DNA of 64,000 nucleotides from Rotaria macrura. Its lineage: Eukaryota; Rotifera; Eurotatoria; Philodinida; Philodinidae. The notes below the pieces were generated by a model. The model searched no databases. It was not told the origin of the DNA and saw only the letters and a list, made by a program, of their open reading frames with translations. The stretch lies in contig OENT01000706.1 in NCBI GenBank assembly GCA_900239685.1, forward strand, positions 9,895 to 73,894. The letters run 5' to 3'. Below, in pieces: positions 24,370 to 35,411 of the stretch; positions within the stretch are counted from its first letter, which is position 1, and each line of letters opens with the position of its first letter. A program made the position numbers and the translations under genes.

Positions 24370-25101
24370 TTACAATGTCGATGAAGATTCCTTACTTGCA
24401 TCTTTTTTTGTCATCAAGTTGACTTTTGTCTTGAGATAACCGTTGTCGTACAGTAATTTTGCATTCCAATTTTGACTACGAATGTCATGATCCACATTGT
24501 TCATTATCTCTTTAATGTCAACGTCGGACTTTTTTATTATTTTCAATAAACTTTCCATCAGATAACCATTTTTACCATATCCTATTTCATTAGTTTCCAT
24601 TGTGTCCCAAGGATTCACATAGAATATCAATGTTCCGGATGGCACTTTCATCGATAATGAAAGTTGTTTGGCAAGGGATTCTCCGGAGTATGTGACATTT
24701 CTAAAGCAATCAAAAATCAGTACTGTAGCTCGACATCTTTTCCTCTCAAATCGGTTCATTATATGTTCTGTAGGCATGCAATTGTCTATATTATCTGCTA
24801 TTTTATTGCTAGCGTGACTTTCAATGCGCTTCGAGAAAAATATACGATGAGATTCCATATGGCCAGCGAAATAGAATAAAACTAAATCGCCAGATTCAGT
24901 TTCTCTAACGAATTCATCAAAAACTGCTCGGAATTTTTCAACATTGTCGTTAATGTATAATTTAGCACTAAATCCAATACTTTCGAGAGTATCTTTGAAA
25001 GCTTGAGCATAATTAATGCAGTATTTTAATGGATTGCCGAAGCCATCATTAGTGCCAATAACTAATCCTCGTTTACGTCCATTACTGATTGATGAAGCCA
25101 T
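24370..25101 (-). CDS. Caspase/metacaspase-fold (C14-like) protein
   Basis: 243 residues in one frame. The N-terminal 150 residues match the p20-like core of clan CD peptidases: LVIGTNDG at the first strand, LVLFYFAGH with the candidate catalytic His at 81, and VLIFDCFRN with the candidate catalytic Cys at 132. The usual GHG becomes GHM and the usual DCC becomes DCF, which is tolerated in metacaspase-like families, so activity is plausible but unproven. No prodomain, death fold or membrane segment is present. The stop codon overlaps a strong donor (GTAAGT), so a spliced longer C-terminus is possible, although the next acceptor I tried gives only a short tail. The 590-residue gene follows on the same strand. 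Confidence 0.78.
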   Translation of the reverse strand: MASSISNGRKRGLVIGTNDGFGNPLKYCINYAQAFKDTLESIGFSAKLYINDNVEKFRAVFDEFVRETESGDLVLFYFAGHMESHRIFFSKRIESHASNKIADNIDNCMPTEHIMNRFERKRCRATVLIFDCFRNVTYSGESLAKQLSLSMKVPSGTLIFYVNPWDTMETNEIGYGKNGYLMESLLKIIKKSDVDIKEIMNNVDHDIRSQNWNAKLLYDNGYLKTKVNLMTKKDASKESSSTL

Positions 25102-28100
25102 GAAATCTGAATTGCGATAGTAAATATAGTTAATTCACAATAAAAAGTTATAGAGGCATGAAAAAAAATTTCCGTCACATAATTCAACATGCTAAATATT
25201 ACAATTTTTAGCATGTTACTCATTGGTTTTTTTCCACACACAATAACCAAGAATTTTTTTTAGAACAAGATACACTGTGCGTTTCTTTATGCATGAACTA
25301 TTCAACACAGTAATAAAATGTCACGTTGGTAACATGATAAAATTATGAAAATAGATACTATGTATGTTGATGGATATTTGATCTTGTCACTGGACAGCTG
25401 AACAGTGCAGTGCGATAGAAAGAAAAACAAACTCACACAATATTTCAACTGAACCTGAAAGAATCTGGAGACTAAGAATCTAGAACTGCGAAATACCGAG
25501 TGCCGACATGTAATCAAATTTCCATATCGATTACTATATCTCCTATCTAAACTAGCCCTGCTACGTGTAAAAAATGAATTGCTACTCACAACGAGTACAT
25601 GTCTTTAATAGAATTTAAGTAATATATTCATTATTTTTTTTTTGAGAAATTCAAATCGAACCCGATCACAATGAACTAAATCGACATTAGTTTAATGCCG
25701 AGTATTGTCGTAATTTATTCTATCTGCATAGATGTAAATTACCCAACAGATGGTAATTAATCGTAGAAAAAACGACGAATGTGTAGGTTACTATATAATT
25801 ACTATCTATTTAAAGCACAGATTTTAATGCACGTACTACTATTCGTCTCGTTTTCAACTTGATGCTGATATTGATACCTCCCCCCCCCCCCACCAGGTCG
25901 ATTTTTCGATTCACCGGCTGCTCCGGGAAACCGGAAGGAAGAGCGAATAAAACTTACTGAGTCCTGTAGGACAACACAAGGAGTTGCTGGGACCTGGAAG
26001 CAGTATTCTGACAAGAAATGTCTGCTTCGACGTTCGAGCGACTTCCCATGAGAACCAGCCCAGACTTCCCGACTTGGATCAGTTATCTACTAATTGTTTG
26101 AAAGTATAGCCGTATATATTGTTATCTTACGTTCAAGCCAACAGCCATGATTATATTAACGTTATTAAAGCTGTCACTCAGTCGGGTACTGACTTTCTTA
26201 ACAAAACATAATCATCATTAAACGATGCTAAGCATGCGTTTGAGAAGAAAAAGTCAGCGGCAGATAAAATATTCAAATGCATAGAAAATATTCTTTTCTT
26301 CCCTTCCTTTCGTTCTTCGAGACGTTATACATGAAGAAAATATTTTCGTCCCGATACACATACATAAAAAAACGTTTTTTTTATCATTGCTGACGTCACA
26401 TGGCAAATGAACTTACACATCAAACACTCTGTTGAGATTGGTTTATGGAGCAGGGATAATGATAATTCACCAAAGCCAAACCCGAAACCGAAGTGTGCCT
26501 AATGAGTTGATTGACTATATTGAATCACATTCTGAATGTGGTGACATCTATCCATACCCAATCAATATGTAAGACTGACTTTGGCTTCGGTCGATTACCG
26601 TACTATATACTATACCCACGAAGCTAGTGGTGGAGCCAGGGGTATCTGGAGGAGGAGATACGACTGAACCTCTTTCCTAGGGAGAATATTCCAATACTCT
26701 CCAAAATGAAGTTGCCGGCATTACCAGTTTTATATTTGGTTAGTTATTGGAGCTGAGGTACTCCCTAGCCCTTATTACCAGGAAATTGTTCTGGACCCAC
26801 CTAAATGGAGCTATGGAATGATCTTGTAATTGCAGAATCTGGTTTCTTAAAAATAACCATCTACTTAGCAATTATTCGGATAGATGTATAAGAAAGTGCA
26901 TGAATATAATTTTCTATGTTAATGCTAGTATTAAAAGAAAAGCAGTCATAATGAGAGTGGTATATGCTATTGTCTTTGTTCATGTTTTGTTCGTACTAAA
27001 GGTAACGTCTTTAATTAGTGTTCCATGAATATTTAGTATCAAAAGAGGTTTCTATTACTCAGCAACTTTTTTAACATTACTCTTCACTACAAATTTCGAG
27101 AAAATGACTCATATTCCACAACGAGCACGAACATATTTTGGTAGGCATTTGTCCAGAGTAAGAACATCGTTGAATTCTGAGACGGATCATTGATACATGC
27201 AAGTAATAGTAAAGTCATATATGTTGAGATCGACTGAAAAGAAAAATTCTGGAGAAGGTTCCCTACATTTAGAAATGGTACTGTATAAATGTGAAACAAT
27301 TGTTCGATCAATGCAACACGTCTCACTGGACAAGTTTCATTGTAATATAATACATGAATCGATTGAAAGCAAGTGATCATGACTTACGTGAATGTGCTTG
27401 ATAGAACTTTTGAAACTATCATATATTAAACACAAAAAATTTGATCGATTAATCCAATAAAATCACTGAATTCAGCTAAAGAAAACTAAACATTTATTTG
27501 AAGAATAATGAAAAATAACTAATCGAATGTATTCCGTACCATCCTACGAATCTTCGTTGAGTATCATTGAGGTGTCTACTTGAATTAAACCATGTTCTCA
27601 ACGTCGAAGTCATAATCTTGGCTATGAAGGCTTTTCATTGACTTAAACGCTAAGGTTAATATATATATATATATGTATAGACGAAAAATCTAAGAGCACT
27701 TAATGATTGTGCGATACTACGATTGATGCAAGGATGGATATGTATGGAATGAACTTGTCAGGTTTCATTTAACTACCGAACAGCTATCTTTGACACATTG
27801 TAAATCTTTCTTATACTACACAAATGCATCAGAGCCATACCACTACGATCTCAGTAAATGACTTGTTTCCCCTGTCGCAGCTACTATGCATACGATACGG
27901 TCATGTACGAGTTTGATACTCCATGATCGGAATCAAAATTTGTTATACTAGAAGAAGAAAGGTTAATTCTCTGTTTTGGCGAAGTTTTTCTAAATCATCT
28001 TACACACATTTATCATATATTCATGATAGCTTTGTCTTTTAATTAAACAGGAAACAGCTTGACCACCATTGTTCATTGAAGTCCTATTCTCTCTTCTTGT

Positions 28101-29051
28101 AGTAACTACAATTTTGTTCAATGTCATCTTCTGTCGATACATCAATGTCTTTTTTATTTTAATGAAGCCGAATAGAATTAGTTTGCTGGACTGTTAAATA
28201 GAATCGATTTTGAATCCTGTACCTTTCAATATTTTCTATTAGATTCAAATTATATGTTTGAAACAGCGCATTTCAAAATAACATTCACATAGTGTTTTAC
28301 CATCAAGATCTATAAGAAGCCACTGCATCCAACTAATCCATTCGTACAACGACATAATTACCAGTCTGAAAAGAGAAGAATTTTTATGCGATCTATCAAG
28401 TTGAACGAGAATATAATCACGATATATCAACTTGACCTAATTATTAAATTGACTAGAGCATGAATTTGGTAGTCCATTGATAATCGGAATACGAAATTAA
28501 CGTTTCAAAATGATGACAGAAACAGAATAAGGTTGGATAGTATGTCAGAACTATAAAACGATGTCTATCTATCAATGCATATCTTACCATCTTGAATGAT
28601 TCTATGACATACAATGACGTAACCATATCTTCGGGGGAAAATTCCCGATAAGTTCATGTTCATGTCTTTCTTCATAAATGACAACTAACTAGAGTCCGAT
28701 TTTTATCAGAACAACATTTTCTATACTTTTTTTCTGATCGACATGTATCAGATGTCAGTAGTGGATTGAATGAAAGATGACTTTTCTTTGTATTATTCAG
28801 TATCATTCAACAGCTAATTAACCGTTTTTTAGTTAGATTAGGCAAGTGCCAAACGTCATGTTTTGGGCTGAGTTTTATTATATAAAGTGGATAAAGATTA
28901 GAAGAACATACGATTTGATCTTTTTTTTCTCGTTAATACATTGAAATTCGACTGACTGAGTGATTAGCTAGAAGAAAAATGGCCAATTACACATTGGATA
29001 CATGATATAAAAAACAAACACACATTAGTATATTAATATTACCTTCGTCAT
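25102..29051. other. Intergenic, non-coding repeats suspected
   Basis: About 4 kb without a supportable gene. It holds a 12-base poly-C run near 25880, an AT dinucleotide run near 27660 and a GC-richer piece near 26620-26800. That piece starts GCTAGTGGTGGAGCCAG and ends near CTGGACCCACCTA, which may be the imperfect terminal repeats of a short MITE. Open frames are short and look random. Confidence 0.35.
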
Positions 29052-29537
29052 TTGACGTCATTTATATTTGGTGTGATGAGAGGGGGGCGTTCGTTTCTTA
29101 TACTTTTTTGTACAATCCATCGTATTACTATTTGCACTGACATTATTGAAGCAATTACCAACGAAGAAGTTCGTATCGATTCGCAAATCAAAGATATCTC
29201 GAATAGTTTTGTCACCTGTCATTCAGATCGTCTTGTTATACATAGATACTACTTCCCTTTTGGCAATAAGACTATCAACTATCACGATATTCTTTCGTGT
29301 GATTTATTACCATTAAAAGATCTTGGCTTTTTCGATAGTAAAATGTGGGGAATGGCATTATCACCTATTTGGTGGCATGCTGATTTTCGTCGTTACTCGC
29401 GTGAGAATTATATTCTGTTAGGCGTTGGTTCTTGGCTCAAAATCGGTCTTACAATGAACGATACTGATATAAAATTAGTCTATAAAACGATTATAGAGAA
29501 GATGATACCAAAGAATTGTTTACATGATTCACTATGA
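29052..29537 (+). CDS. Small PH-like domain protein (hypothetical)
   Basis: 161 codons open. From residue about 38 on (TNEEVRIDSQIKDISNSFVT) the protein looks real: alternating beta strands, an FPFGNKTINYHDIL turn, a WGMALSPIWWH stretch, and a terminal amphipathic helix (DTDIKLVYKTIIEKMIP). This layout resembles a small PH-like fold with a C-terminal capping helix; it is a structural guess and not a family assignment. The first 35 residues are hydrophobic and Cys/Ile-rich and could be a signal anchor or misread upstream sequence, so the true start may lie further in or in another exon. Nothing nearby suggests a partner. Confidence 0.5.
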   Translation: MTSFIFGVMRGGRSFLILFCTIHRITICTDIIEAITNEEVRIDSQIKDISNSFVTCHSDRLVIHRYYFPFGNKTINYHDILSCDLLPLKDLGFFDSKMWGMALSPIWWHADFRRYSRENYILLGVGSWLKIGLTMNDTDIKLVYKTIIEKMIPKNCLHDSL

Positions 29538-29773
29538 TTCATTTTACAAATGTAGCAGTAATTGAAAATTCCTACAGTTGACATTATAAAACAAACAGAT
29601 CTTATTTTCTGTGGTACTGTAACGTGTTTCCACTCATATCATACATTGAATGGCAACCTTTTGTTTATTTTAGTTATAATCGTAGATAGTTGTACAAAAT
29701 AAATTTTATTTGTATTTTGATTTGAAAGAGACCTAGTTTCGATAATGGTTCCAACATTACCAAAGCAGATAAA

Positions 29774-30098
29774 CATTTAGAAAAACGCGTTTAGATATTA
29801 AAACGGGAACCGCGATTCTGAGTCACTAATTCTCTTTCACCAAATGTAAGAAACACAATTTTCACTTTCCTAACGTGAAAACGGATTAAAACTCTAATTC
29901 AGAGCGTTTAAACCTATTGGTTTTTAAGTTCTCGAGTAATTGTGCGCTTAAGCGCTCAGAATTAGAGTTCTAATCGGCTTTCACGCTCGGAAAGTGAAAA
30001 TTCTGCGCGAAAAACGCGTTTCTTACGTTTTGTGAAAGAGAATCAGTGACTCATAACCACGGTTCCCAATTGAATATTTAAACGGGTTTTTCCAAATG
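29774..30098. mobile_element. ~325-bp palindromic MITE / foldback element
   Basis: The two halves are long imperfect inverted repeats. Left-arm words such as GAGTCACTAATTCTCTTTCA and TTTTCACTTTCC reappear inverted at the right as TGAAAGAGAATCAGTGACTC and GGAAAGTGAAAA, and the arms extend outward to CATTTAGAAAAACG / GGGTTTTTCCAAATG. The centre is AACTCTAATTC.. / ..GAATTAGAGTT around a short loop. No open frame. No convincing target duplication was found, so the superfamily is unknown. Confidence 0.6.
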
Positions 30099-30445
30099 CT
30101 TTTCAACTTGAGTAGAACAAAAAATAAGTTTAATAGTGATGATCTATCCGAGAGACTATCCAAAAGGTCGTCAATTCTAATAAACCCAATGCAAATTAGA
30201 ATAGGTCTGACAAGAATATAAATTCGAGAATGAAGAAAATCTCTGTGATCATATTCAGATCATCAATAGTACATTATGAACTTAATCTTCAAAGCCTCAG
30301 TGATTCATTGTTTTACTCATTCGTGGACATCACTGAATCGATCTTGCTGTAGGAACTGACTGATTTCGGCTCATAAGTGCTTTGACGAAATTCCAAGGGG
30401 GAAACAACGAGTTGTGAGTTTGTGTGATTCAAAAAAAATCGAAAT

Positions 30446-30585
30446 TAGAGATGTACCGGTGACGGTGCACCGACCACCGGCCTCACCGGTTGACCGAACA
30501 CAGGTGCATCGCTAATTATAGCATACAGTCAATTGGTGGCACCGGTGATTGTGGATTGGTGGCCACCGCCATCGGTGCATTCCTA
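30446..30585. mobile_element. 140-bp hAT-like MITE with CACCGGT-rich arms
   Basis: The left end TAGAGATGTACCGGTGACGG and right end CCGCCATCGGTGCATTCCTA are imperfect inverted repeats. The flanking 8-mers ATCGAAAT and ATGTAAAT agree at 6 of 8 positions, as expected for an old 8-bp duplication. It is much GC-richer than its surroundings and non-coding. TAGRGATGCACCG-type ends plus 8-bp duplications are typical of hAT non-autonomous elements (family knowledge). Confidence 0.55.
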
Positions 30586-33378
30586 ATGTAAATCATTCTC
30601 TTTCGTAGATGAAATGTAGAATTTGTTACTGTTTTTATCTTTTGTAAAATCAAATAATTCAATTCTACAGAATTTTTATTTACTGTGCTCAGCCTTTTTT
30701 CTATAGTGGAAAGAAGTCATGGATTACCTCATCCATGAGACATTGAGCTAGAATAGAAAAAAGAGAGCGATATATTTGAAAATAAGTTGGCTTTGTTTAT
30801 TAAGAATATTTAATATTATCATATATATACGTATTGTATATATTGCAATCTTTCTCCTTCTATATAGTTTTTACCAAAATACATCGACTGGAAGTGAAGC
30901 AGTATTGGCGTAGATGAATTCAGGCATAATGAATAGGGTAACAGCGCAATTCTATCTGAAAAAGAAATAAAATATATGTTATAGTCAGGAACAACACGAA
31001 CGACTGAGCAGGGGCTTGCTCCTACTTTGAGAAGTTTTGGCTACAATTTTCTTCCAATTTTGGATAATTTAACTCTTATATGTCCCCAACTTGAAAGAAA
31101 TCAATCCTAACTTTCCCCAAATTTAACACTGTTCAGTTACAACTTTTTCCAATTTGAAGACAGCATTTGTTGGACTACTTTTTATTTTCGTGAGCCGTCC
31201 CCATGTCGAACAAACCAGCACGGAAACGCTATGCTTCGTGGCTTTCCTAAAATTTCACGGAAACAGTATTCCGGAAAAGCTTTTCCCAGATTTTCCAACC
31301 TCTTTCCGCTCGTATCCGACCGGAAATTACGTGGAAAATCGAGGAAAAATCCGACCGATTCCGTTTGTGATCCCGAAAGTCAGCCAAGGAACAGAAACGA
31401 CCATAGAAGAGTCGATTTCCAACGGATTTTTTCCGTCAGGATTCCGGATGGGTTCTTACCAACGTTCCCAGCCTTCTTCCCGTCAATTCCTCAGCTAGGA
31501 AGAAGTTCATCGTTCCGGCGACCGTATCCAGCTTGGTTCCCAACTCATATCTCAACAACTTATCCCAGTCGCAGAGTACGGATCATATCTAACCGGCTTC
31601 GGACTGTCGACGAAGTTCGGATTAAAGGATCAAATATGGAGAAAAAATGTGGTTCTGAGACCATTCTTTCCAATCTCACAATACTAGCCACTTAAAGTTT
31701 CGTATTTTATCATTCTTATGCCAAAAAACAAATACCTACTCCAATCTGCAACATTTTCAGCGACTCGAAAACTAATGTTAATTATAATACAAAAAAATCA
31801 GATGACCATTGTTTTGATATGCTTAAACATTGTTCAGATTAAGATGGAGATTAAAATCGAAGACATGCATCTACGACTGATTCAGCGCTGAATCGAACTT
31901 AGGAAAATTGCGAGATTAAAGTGAGAGAAATAGTACTACGGCTGAAAAAGCGCCGATTCAGAGTTGTAAAGTGCGGTTTCGTCTCTAAATTCAGCTGAGA
32001 AAAACATGGAGAGTTGAATCTGAGAAATGAGTTAGGGTTGAGTCAGCACTGTATAGCATGAAGGAAAGGGTATAAATCTGAATTCAGTGGATTCTGTTCT
32101 ATTTGCTCGCATTATTGTGTGGAAGAGGGGAAGGGATGAGTGATTCTAAATTGTATAAGTACTGGTGATCGCGGAGTTTGTTGTCTACAGTTTGGTTGTT
32201 TCACAAACTAGTATCGTTTTTTGTGTAGCATTCTCATCCTATGAGTTGTCAAATGCTTTTAGATACGCCTGAATAAATCGTAAATGCGTTCGGTATGCTA
32301 AAATATAGAGGATGTTCATGGAATTGGCTGAAAAATGTACGATTAAAGCATTTCCAGATGGTAATGGTGCAATACGTTCGTGTCTGAAGAACAGGATTGG
32401 AAACGAGTGAACTTTGCTGGAAAAAGCCCGGTAGTCCTGCTTAGGAGTAATTTAGGCATATTCCGTTGAGTTCTGCGCTTTTCTTTTGTTGTCGATGATA
32501 ATGTCGAATGAAATTCGGACTGTCCCTTGTGATTTCGGGTATATATGGTATGGTTCTAAAAGGTTTCAAACCCTACAATATACGTTTCCTTTAGAAGTCC
32601 GTCGTGGATATGGCATTGTTCCAAGGCAATCACATATAATGGATTTTGTACGAAGGGGAAGGATCCGATATGGTGCTTTCTACCCAGGAATACTACTTCC
32701 ATTTATATTGTGCTTTCCGGATGGTTCCCCGGGCGGCCTTGTTCTGGAACCCGGCAAATTTTGTGGGAAACAGCTTGGATTCCGGTAGGTTCCAGGCAGA
32801 TCTGGAGGCCAAAATCATCACCATGGGCGTTGATGCACTGTCTCGTTTTTAGGAAAGTCATCGTAAATTCATTCTTCTGTAGTTCAGAGATTTTTACTTC
32901 ACAAGTCTCTTGTTTTCGAGCAACAATTGAGCTCCTCTTTCTCGCAGTTCTAAGAGCTTGTAATCCTTCTAGCTAACCTCGAAAGAGTTCGATTATAATT
33001 TCCTTCAGCTGTTACCTATTTTAACTAATACGACTATCGTTTTAATGAGATAGCAAAGAACTCATTGGAAGTTGGTCGTCACATAAGCCAACTCGAGAAT
33101 TCTTCAGAGAATTTTGAATGTTTTTGACGACTCTGCTCCCACCTGTTTACTTAAATTCTCAAACAGTGAAGCGCAACTTAATTGCTTTTATTGATAATCA
33201 AAAACGGTAAAAAGGTTGAAATAATGTTCACTCGAAGGCGCAACTTACTTTGTGACTTAAACCTCGAATATCCCAAAAATTTCGAAGCAGCTTAATAGTG
33301 GACTATCGATTCTGATTATAATTATGTTATGTCAGAAGTGTTCCCCTTCTGCCATAAGACGGAACGAATGATACACAC
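30586..33378. other. Non-coding, two GC-richer anonymous blocks
   Basis: No gene supported. Blocks near 31180-31640 and 32490-32850 are GC-richer and repeat TTCC/GGAA-type words, which opens frames of about 100-150 codons whose translations lack any motif or natural residue balance. They look like fragments of repetitive DNA and not genes. Confidence 0.35.
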
Positions 33379-33451
33379 TCCTTTCTAGTACAGTGGTTAA
33401 TACGTCTGCCCGGAAAGCAGGAGGTGCATGGTTCGATTCCATGCGAGAGGA
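33379..33451 (+). tRNA. tRNA-like Pol III unit (pseudo-tRNA or SINE head)
   Basis: A 73-nt cloverleaf can be folded. The acceptor arms are TCCTTTC and GAGAGGA (one G-T pair), the D stem is GTA/TAC, the anticodon stem is TCTGC/GCAGG with loop CCGGAAA, and the T arm is CATGG-TTCGATT-CCATG. The B box GGTTCGATTCC is perfect, the A box (TAGTACAGTGG) is good, and a T4 run follows at about 33461. Oddities are C instead of U at position 33, a nominal GGA (Ser) anticodon without the long variable arm of tRNA-Ser, and one extra base that makes the T stem 6 bp. A functional tRNA is therefore doubtful; a tRNA-derived pseudogene or SINE head is likelier. Confidence 0.5.
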
Positions 33452-35120
33452 GGTTACTCTTTTGTTCCGTTCTGTAGTCATACCATCACGTTGCTGTCTC
33501 GGTGATATCAGATGAGAATGAGAAAGAGAATAAGAGAAATAAAGACATAACAAATTAAAATTGATTAACAATGGTCACGAGCTTTCGTCGCCTTCGGTGG
33601 CAAAACGCTATCGAAAATGAACTGAATGCAAAATAATTTCTAACAAGGGGAAAAGCGATCTTTGCATTTGGGCGAGTTAGGGTGAGTTTGGTAAAATGAA
33701 AAGTCGCCTGACATAAGTTGAAATTATTCAAAGTGGCAAGAAATCGGAAAAGCTAATTGGACTCGTTGAAACTCATCGAAACGCACAAAAAATCAACTGA
33801 TTTATGATGACTTTTGACTGACTTAGGGATGATTTAGATCAGTTGTTTCTTCCTTTCCTATCACTAGATGGAACTGAAAACTAAGACATCAGGTTCAATA
33901 TCACACACTAGTGTAGTGACCTGAAAAATTAAGAAAAACTAATTTCGATGGTGAAACATGAGTGATATTTCTAGCTTTTGCAGTTTAATTCATGAAAAGG
34001 AATCTTCTCATCGAAACAATATCTCGATTTAGATCGAAAATTGAAGAGTTTTAATGTCCTCAATGGAAACGTTAGCTATTATCAATAACAGGGAAACGGA
34101 TCAAAATTGATATTTATTTATCAGAAGGCAGTCGTTTTCTTCATTTTTGTGTCGCAAAGTGAGTGGAAAGCATGATTTCTATATTTTGCATCGTATTGTT
34201 TTCTCAGCCTAGCAAAGTGATAGCGTGAGCACTGCTGTGAGACTTTTTAAAATCGTCTAATGTTTAAGTATTTTATAAAAACCAATAGAAATCGGCAACT
34301 GTTTGTGATTTTTTTAATGCAACGAAAACTTGACGTTACGTCTTTTTTCCTAATTTTGACAGTTGCCAGATATTTTTACATTCATTTCTACTATTCTCTC
34401 ATTTTTGAAAAAGCCCCATCCTGTTCTAGGCTCCTGGTGCCATCCCTGCTTGTAGTGAAGCAATGTTAAGATGAAAATAATCTATCTAAAGAATAATAAA
34501 AGTATTTTCAAAAATTTTATATTAGTTAGATGCAGGGCATATATTGCATGTTTCTTTTCTCTGTTTCGTTTCAGTTTGGGCGAATACGAAAGAAAAACTA
34601 TCCGCAGAACTTTTCCCTTTTAATCAAATCACGTTTTGTTTTCTAACTTAATTTAACAGTCAGAAATATACTCTATGCTCTAAGATACAAATGGAATATT
34701 CAACAACTGTATAATGACATGCCTTATTTTACTGTAGTTGAATAAATTAGCAAAATCATAAACAATAATTGAATAAAAATATCAAGCTCGGTTGTATCTT
34801 CAGAATAAAATAATTCTTTTTCGAAAATAAACCGTTTATTTTAAATGATTTATTTTTGAGTTTTAACTGAGTTTGGATGATTTATCTGATTTAAAATGAG
34901 TTTAGCTGAGTTTGGTGATTTATTTTGAGTTGTTTGGGTGATTTATTTTGAGTTTCAACTGAGTTCAATCAGTAGTTTCCCCTTGCGAAATTCACTATAG
35001 GAACTCGAAATATTGTTCGATTTTCTAATTGGTTCATAAGAATATATTAATTCAATGTATAACGTTACAGTAGATCAAGTTTAATAGTTTATTCGTTTTT
35101 CTTCATATTTGATTACTTCA
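33452..35120. other. Non-coding, possible CAAGGGGAAA-ended element
   Basis: No gene is supported. The words CAAGGGGAAA (33643) and TTTCCCCTTG (34976) form a perfect 10-bp inverted pair 1.3 kb apart, with subterminal TGAGTTT/AAACTCA repeats, clearest as an irregular tandem array at about 34850-34970. This could be a non-autonomous transposon, but I found no matching target duplication. Confidence 0.3.
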
Positions 35121-35411
35121 TTAATCATAAAAATAAATAAACCAGAAGATGATGATCACTATTAAAATTAAAAAAGTTCCTATGAGACATACAACGAAAA
35201 CGAACCAAAAAATAACCAACAGATAAATGCACATATCGACAACGAAAGCTACAAGGTACATGATCATCCATGTAGGAAAGAATAGAGTTAATAAAGCAGT
35301 CCCTTGACGACGAGGTTTTAGCAGCTGATTTCGGCAATACGACCAAAGTCGATCAGAAAGTCGTTTGTGTGTTCGATTAATTTCATCAACAAGCCGATCA
35401 CGAAAATTCAT
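35121..35411 (-). CDS. Possible small two-helix membrane protein
   Basis: 96 codons from ATG at 35411. Residues 1-38 are charged and Arg/Lys-rich (MNFRDRLVDEINRTHKRLSD and on). Residues about 42-95 are almost wholly hydrophobic and would make two or three membrane helices. The polar-then-hydrophobic layout is more ordered than the chance frames around it, but AT-rich DNA easily encodes Phe/Ile/Leu runs. No family is recognised and no splice partner was found. Confidence 0.3.
   Translation of the reverse strand: MNFRDRLVDEINRTHKRLSDRLWSYCRNQLLKPRRQGTALLTLFFPTWMIMYLVAFVVDMCIYLLVIFWFVFVVCLIGTFLILIVIIIFWFIYFYD

Noticed and set aside
31154..31695. Overlapping open frames of 114 and 154 codons
   Set aside because: They lie in a GC-richer TTCCG/GGAA-rich repeat-like block, overlap in different frames, and the proteins have no motif or natural domain pattern.
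32486..32976. Three overlapping open frames up to 100 codons
   Set aside because: Same kind of low-order repetitive sequence; frames overlap and none shows conserved features.
33332..33571. 79-codon minus-strand frame
   Set aside because: It is antisense to the tRNA-like unit; its middle part is just the complement of the A and B boxes.
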